Assembly (NCBI RefSeq): GCF_001591025.1
Contig: NZ_BCTZ01000003.1
Span: 124,001-188,000, forward strand
Length of the DNA: 64,000 nucleotides
Direction: 5' to 3'
DNA from: Sphingomonas soli NBRC 100801
Lineage (GTDB): Bacteria > Pseudomonadota > Alphaproteobacteria > Sphingomonadales > Sphingomonadaceae
The position numbers and the translations under genes are program-made. Of this stretch, positions 59,916 to 64,000 are shown piece after piece; the first letter of the stretch is position 1, and the number at the start of each line of letters is the position of its first letter. The notes below the pieces were generated by a model. It did not search any database. It had not been told where the DNA came from and saw only the letters and a list, made by a program, of their open reading frames with translations.

Positions 59916-61940
59916 TCAATTAAATCGCTCGCCCTTCTCGGCCTTTTCGCGGAGCAGCGGGGCAACCTTGAAGCCGTGCTTCTCAAGCCCCGCCACGATC
60001 GTCTTCAGGCCCACCGTGTCCGCCCAGAACATCGGGCCGCCCCGATAGACCGGCCAGCCATAGCCATAGATCCAGACCACATCGATGTCGGAAGCCCGCT
60101 GCGCCTTGCCTTCGGCCAGGATCAGCGCGCCTTCGTTGACCATCGTGTAGAGCGTGCGCTCGATGATCTCCTCGTCGGTGATCTCGTGCTGCGGGGTGCC
60201 GGTCTTCTTGCGGAATTCCTCGATGATCTCGGCGACGCGCGGGCTGTTCGAAGGTTGGCGCTTCTCGTCATAATCATAGAAGCCCGCGCCCTTTTTCTGG
60301 CCCCAGCGGCCTTCGGCGGCCAGCGCGTCGCGGATATTCTCGATGCGGCTGGGATCGCGGTGCCAGCCGATATCGACGCCGGCAAGGTCGCTCATCTGGA
60401 ACGGCCCCATCGGCATGCCGAATTCGACATGGACCTTGTCGACCTGCTCGGGGGTGGCGCCCTCGTGCAGCATCTTCATCGCTTCCATCTGGCGCGGGAT
60501 CAGCATGCGATTGCCGATAAAGCCGTAGCAGACGCCCGCGACGACAGCGACCTTCTTGATCTTCTTGGCGATCGCCATGGCGGTGGCGAGCACGTCGTCG
60601 GCGGTCTTGTCGCCACGCACCACTTCCAGCAGCTTCATGACGTTGGCGGGCGAGAAGAAGTGCAGGCCCAGCACGTCCTGCGGGCGCGTGGTGCTCGCGG
60701 CGATCTCGTTGATGTCGAGATAGGAGGTGTTGGAGGCCAGGATCGCGCCAGGCTTGGCGATCTTGTCGAGCTTGCCGAAAATGTCCTTCTTGACGTCCAT
60801 GCTCTCATACACGGCCTCGATGATCAGGTCGCAGTCGGCCAGGTCGGAGAGGTTGAGGGTTGGGGTCAGCAGCGCCATCGCGCCCTCCACCTGCTCGGCG
60901 GTCATGCGGCCCTTGGCGGCGCTTGCCTCGTAATTCTTGCGCATCACGCCCGTGCCGCGATCCAGCGCTTCCTGCTGCATCTCGACGATGGTGACCGGGA
61001 TGCCGGCGCTCAGGAAGTTCATCGAAATGCCGCCGCCCATCGTGCCGGCGCCGATCACGCCCACCTTCTTGATGTCGCGCAGCTTGATGTCGTCCGCCAC
61101 GCCGTCGATCTTCGAAGCCTTGCGCTCGGCGAAGAAGATGTGGCGAAGCGCTGCGGATTGCGTGCCCATGATCAGCTTCATGAAGCCCATGCGCTCGGCC
61201 TGGACGCCCTCGGCATAGGGCTTGCCGGCGGTCTGCTCGATCAGGTCGATGATCGTCGCGGGTGCCTCGAAGCCGCGGAAACGCTTGGCGTTGGCCTTGC
61301 GGAACGCGTCGAACACGGCGGGATCGACGGTCACCGGGCGCTCGCTGGAGCGCGAAATCGGCTGGTCGATGACTTCGTTCGCAAAGGCGACCGCATCGGC
61401 GAGCAGGCTGTCCTCGCCCGCCAGGCGATCGACCAGCCCCGCTTCCTTGGCCTTGCCTGCGGAAACCGGATCGCCCTTGGCGGCCAGTTCCAGCGCGAAC
61501 TCGACGCCCGCGACGCGCGGCATGCGCTGCGTGCCGCCCGCGCCCGGCAGGATCCCCAGCTTCACTTCGGGCAGGCCGAACTTCGCGGAGGGGACCGCGA
61601 TCCGGTAATGCGATGCCAGCGCGACTTCGCAGCCGCCGCCCAGCGCGGTTCCGTGCACCGCCGAGATCACCGGCTTGTCGAGCGCTTCGATCTGATCGAG
61701 CAGCACCGGCAGCGACGGCTCCTGCATCGGCTTGCCGAATTCGGTGATGTCGGCACCCGCGAAGAAGGTCTTGCCCGCGCAGATGATGACCACCGCCTTG
61801 ATGCCGTCGTCATTCTTCGCTTCCTCGATCCCGGCCTGAAGGCCCTGGCGGACGGCCGCGCCGAGCGCGTTCACCGGCGGGCTGTCGGAAGTGAGGATCA
61901 GGACTGCGCCCTGGCGGCTCGTGGTGATCGGCGAGGTCAT
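59916..61940 (-). CDS. bifunctional enoyl-CoA hydratase/3-hydroxyacyl-CoA dehydrogenase (FadB/FadJ type)
   Basis: 674 residues. N-terminal crotonase domain with GADITEFG, catalytic Glu in [15 protein letters not shown] and [14 protein letters not shown]. Then a Rossmann domain ([16 protein letters not shown]) and 3-hydroxyacyl-CoA dehydrogenase with catalytic His in [13 protein letters not shown]. The full two-step beta-oxidation set follows the ACAD reaction. Domain order matches FadJ/MFE1. It is the first gene of the beta-oxidation block at 56.6-62 kb. No thiolase lies beside it. Confidence 0.92.
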   Translation of the reverse strand: MTSPITTSRQGAVLILTSDSPPVNALGAAVRQGLQAGIEEAKNDDGIKAVVIICAGKTFFAGADITEFGKPMQEPSLPVLLDQIEALDKPVISAVHGTALGGGCEVALASHYRIAVPSAKFGLPEVKLGILPGAGGTQRMPRVAGVEFALELAAKGDPVSAGKAKEAGLVDRLAGEDSLLADAVAFANEVIDQPISRSSERPVTVDPAVFDAFRKANAKRFRGFEAPATIIDLIEQTAGKPYAEGVQAERMGFMKLIMGTQSAALRHIFFAERKASKIDGVADDIKLRDIKKVGVIGAGTMGGGISMNFLSAGIPVTIVEMQQEALDRGTGVMRKNYEASAAKGRMTAEQVEGAMALLTPTLNLSDLADCDLIIEAVYESMDVKKDIFGKLDKIAKPGAILASNTSYLDINEIAASTTRPQDVLGLHFFSPANVMKLLEVVRGDKTADDVLATAMAIAKKIKKVAVVAGVCYGFIGNRMLIPRQMEAMKMLHEGATPEQVDKVHVEFGMPMGPFQMSDLAGVDIGWHRDPSRIENIRDALAAEGRWGQKKGAGFYDYDEKRQPSNSPRVAEIIEEFRKKTGTPQHEITDEEIIERTLYTMVNEGALILAEGKAQRASDIDVVWIYGYGWPVYRGGPMFWADTVGLKTIVAGLEKHGFKVAPLLREKAEKGERFN

Positions 61941-61954
61941 TTTCGTCTCCAAAT

Positions 61955-62017
61955 CGTCGCCCCAGCGAACGCCGGGGTCTTTTGCGGCATTAGATCCCAG
62001 CGTTCGCTGGGGTGATG
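61955..62017. repeat. REPIN-like inverted REP doublet, degenerate
   Basis: cgtcgccccagcgaacgccgggg and cccagcgttcgctggggtgatgg are inverted arms with a short spacer. The right arm end is altered (tgatgg). It sits between the serine hydrolase and fadB-like genes. Confidence 0.65.
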
Positions 62018-62018
62018 G

Positions 62019-63236
62019 TCACGTCAAAGCGGAATAGATCAGCGTCTTGAGTTCGCGGCGGACGGTGAAGGCGGAGGAGGGGCTCACCTGGGTCATGAAG
62101 ACCATGTGCAGCCGCTCGACCGGATCGATGAAGAAGGCGGTCGAAAACATGCCGCCCCAATAATATTCGCCCTCGCTGCCCGGCAGCAGCGTCTTGGCCA
62201 CGTCCTTGGTGATGGCGAAGCCCAGGCCGAAGCCGGTCCCGGCGTTGGTCGTCTCGCTGAACAGCGATTGCGACATGGCGGCCAGATCGGAATCGTTCGG
62301 CAGGTGGTTGCGCGTCATCAGGTCGATCGTCTTGCGGCTGACAATGCGCACGCCGTCCAGCTCGCCGCCGTTTAGGCACATAGTGCAGAAGCGGTGATAA
62401 TCCAGGCTGGATGATACCAGCCCGCCACCGCCGGAAAGCAGCGTGGGCTGCTTTGCCCATCCCGATTCGGCCCCGCGATCGTACATCACGCGCTCGCCCT
62501 TCGGCGTCATGGAGTAGCAGTCGGTCAGGCGATGGAGCTTGTCGGCAGGGACGGTGAAGAAGGTATCGTCCATACCGAGCGGCGCGAAGATCTGCTCGCG
62601 GAAGAAGGTGTCGAGGGTTTGTCCCGAAACGCGCTCGATGACCGCGCCAAGCACGTCGGTCGACACCGAATAATTCCATTCGTCGCCGGGCGAAAATTCC
62701 AGCGGCAGCTTGCCCAGATGTGCCACGAAATCGTCGAGCGTCGGTCCGCCATGCCAGCGATCCAGGCGAAGTTCGCGATAGGCGGCGTCCACAGGGGTAC
62801 GCTCCTGGAAGCCGTACGTGAGGCCGCTTGTGTGGCGGAGCAGATCGATCATCCGCATCGGCTGGGCCGTCGGGCGGGTCTCGAAATTGCCATATGCGCC
62901 GCCTGCGAACACCGCCAGGTCGCGCAGCTCGGGCAGAATGCGGTGAACCGGGGTGTCGAGCGCGACCTTGCCCTGTTCGACCAGCATCATGAAGGCGATG
63001 GACGTGATCGGCTTGGTCATGGAAGCGATGCGGAACAACGATCTTTCGTCAATCGCCGTGCCGCCTTCGCGCGCGCTGCCCTGATGCGAAAAATGCGCGA
63101 TCTCGCCGTTGCGGGCGATGAGCAGCTGGCAGTGCGGCAGCAGCCCCGAATCGAGATAGCGCTGCTGCAGATAGGGCTCGATCCGCGCCAGCCGCGATTG
63201 ATCGAAACCCAGCGTCCCGGCGGCAGTGCTTGTCAT
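62019..63236 (-). CDS. serine hydrolase, class C beta-lactamase fold (EstB-like)
   Basis: 405 residues. The SxxK catalytic pair is Ser72/Lys75 in RIASMTKPITSIA. The Tyr motif is Y189SVS in DEWNYSVSTDVLG. No signal peptide is visible. This fold includes esterases and peptidases; most members are esterases, so beta-lactam hydrolysis should not be assumed. Start at ATG 63236 fits the family; longer forms from upstream codons are intergenic. The placement in the acyl-CoA region suggests ester cleavage. Confidence 0.82.
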   Translation of the reverse strand: MTSTAAGTLGFDQSRLARIEPYLQQRYLDSGLLPHCQLLIARNGEIAHFSHQGSAREGGTAIDERSLFRIASMTKPITSIAFMMLVEQGKVALDTPVHRILPELRDLAVFAGGAYGNFETRPTAQPMRMIDLLRHTSGLTYGFQERTPVDAAYRELRLDRWHGGPTLDDFVAHLGKLPLEFSPGDEWNYSVSTDVLGAVIERVSGQTLDTFFREQIFAPLGMDDTFFTVPADKLHRLTDCYSMTPKGERVMYDRGAESGWAKQPTLLSGGGGLVSSSLDYHRFCTMCLNGGELDGVRIVSRKTIDLMTRNHLPNDSDLAAMSQSLFSETTNAGTGFGLGFAITKDVAKTLLPGSEGEYYWGGMFSTAFFIDPVERLHMVFMTQVSPSSAFTVRRELKTLIYSALT

Positions 63237-63399
63237 GGAAACGCCATACCTCTCGTTCGAATCCTGCTCGCGGCTGCGTGTCAGCCGCGTTCGACTCCTA
63301 TTGCCTTGAGCGCGGCATGAATCAACACTAACGTGGCGCTTGGTGGGGCTTTCTGGTCCAAACCCAACATTCAGAAACACAAAGATGGAGAGAATGCGC

Positions 63400-64000
63400 G
63401 TGGCCTCCGAACCTATCGTGCCGCTGGATCCCAATTGGCCCGCAATGTCCCTGGAACAGGTTCATGCGTTGTTGACCGCGCCGGGCGCACGTTTCGAGAC
63501 GGAGACCGTTGATATTCGGGGGGTGCCCACCCGCGTGTGGAAGAATGCGCCGCCCACCCTACGGATTCTTGCCCAGATGGTCCGCGCTTATGGCGATCGC
63601 GACTTCACCATTTATGAGGACGAACGCGTCTCCTACGAGGCGAATTATCGCGCGAGCGCCCATATCGCGCACAAATTGGTGGCGATGGGAGTGCGCAAGG
63701 GCGACCGTGTCGCGCTTGCGATGCGCAACCTTCCGGAATGGCCGGCGATCTTCTTTGCTGCGGTGAGCATTGGCGCGATCATGGTGCCGCTGAACGCGTG
63801 GTGGACCGGCGGGGAGCTCGAATATGCGCTCAACGATTCGGGGGCGAAGGTGCTGTTCGTCGATGGCGAGCGGCATGAGCGGCTGAAGGATTGCTACGAC
63901 AAGCTGCCCGCGCTTGAGCGCGTGGTGGTTAGCCGCGCGCGCGGCGAGCTCGATGGTGGTGCCAGCCGGCTGGAAGTGTGGATCGGCATGCGGCACGAAT
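63400..64000 (+). CDS. AMP-dependent acyl-CoA ligase, N-terminal part (runs off the window)
   Basis: About 200 residues of an adenylate-forming ligase. DRDFTIYEDERVSYEANYRA, ALAMRNLPEWPAIFFAAVSI and MVPLNAWWTGGELEYALNDS are typical of the N-terminal domain; the ATP-binding Ser/Thr-Gly-rich motif lies beyond the window. It would activate a carboxylic acid with ATP and CoA for the catabolic genes. GTG at 63400 is chosen for GGAGAGA six bases upstream; ATGs at 63385 and 63394 lack spacing. Divergent from the serine hydrolase. Confidence 0.85.
   Translation, partial: MASEPIVPLDPNWPAMSLEQVHALLTAPGARFETETVDIRGVPTRVWKNAPPTLRILAQMVRAYGDRDFTIYEDERVSYEANYRASAHIAHKLVAMGVRKGDRVALAMRNLPEWPAIFFAAVSIGAIMVPLNAWWTGGELEYALNDSGAKVLFVDGERHERLKDCYDKLPALERVVVSRARGELDGGASRLEVWIGMRHE

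Noticed and set aside
59457..62015. 852-codon frame opposite the fadB-like and ACAD genes
   Set aside because: It crosses two genes and a REPIN-like repeat, and is an antisense shadow.
62019..63236. Beta-lactamase resistance gene
   Set aside because: SxxK/YxS motifs fit EstB-type esterases; no signal peptide and no resistance context.

Overview
The window is high-GC chromosomal DNA from an alphaproteobacterium, most likely a Sphingomonas-type member of the Sphingomonadales. That placement is an inference. It rests on the lptD-surA-pdxA-rsmA gene order, the style of the GyrA, PccA and GuaB proteins, the TonB-dependent receptors, the many acyl-CoA dehydrogenases and frequent TTG/GTG starts. 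No rRNA, CRISPR array, prophage, integrase or insertion sequence was seen.

Layout. 1-3.1 kb: end of bioB, an LprI-like gene and a propionyl-CoA carboxylase alpha gene (pccA) that carries a one-base frameshift just before its biotinylation site, then tRNA-Glu with a readable promoter. 3.2-6.6 kb: a decayed LuxR-family regulator, a TonB-dependent receptor and a DUF2946 protein (possible metal uptake). 6.7-13 kb: ankyrin protein, DUF952 protein, gyrA (TTG start), a TPR protein and an Lrp/AsnC regulator. 13-18.4 kb: a histidine-kinase-like protein with a degenerate ATPase domain, a polysaccharide deacetylase, tRNA-Ile2(CAU), tRNA-Pro, a dicarboxylate symporter and a small lipoprotein. 18.6-28 kb: M28 peptidase, ettA, an Fcy1-like cytosine deaminase, guaB, an RsmB-type methyltransferase and small proteins. 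28-30.7 kb: a pocket of unrecognised genes, including a 38-residue protein with a strong Shine-Dalgarno sequence and its own terminator. 30.7-40.4 kb: the rsmA/pdxA/surA/lptD operon, holC, ndk, an OmpR/EnvZ-type two-component pair and an EF-hand protein. 40.5-64 kb: a lipid/acyl-CoA catabolic region.

The catabolic region holds two thioesterases, three SDR/MDR dehydrogenases, five acyl-CoA dehydrogenases (two as long/short pairs), a FadB-type bifunctional enzyme, an acyl-CoA ligase, a large TonB-dependent receptor, a serine hydrolase, a glutathione transferase and an MFS exporter. A regulator with two TetR domains in one chain faces an operon of an ACAD10/11-like dehydrogenase, a Zn alcohol dehydrogenase, an aminoglycoside-phosphotransferase-fold kinase and an SDR. 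That set resembles the kinase/dehydrogenase route for 4-hydroxyacyl-CoA (Pseudomonas LvaACD, mammalian ACAD10/11), which is the most interesting functional hypothesis here.

Seven intergenic inverted REP-like doublets (REPIN-like), about 65-85 bp each, are scattered through the window. Five of them lie in the catabolic region.
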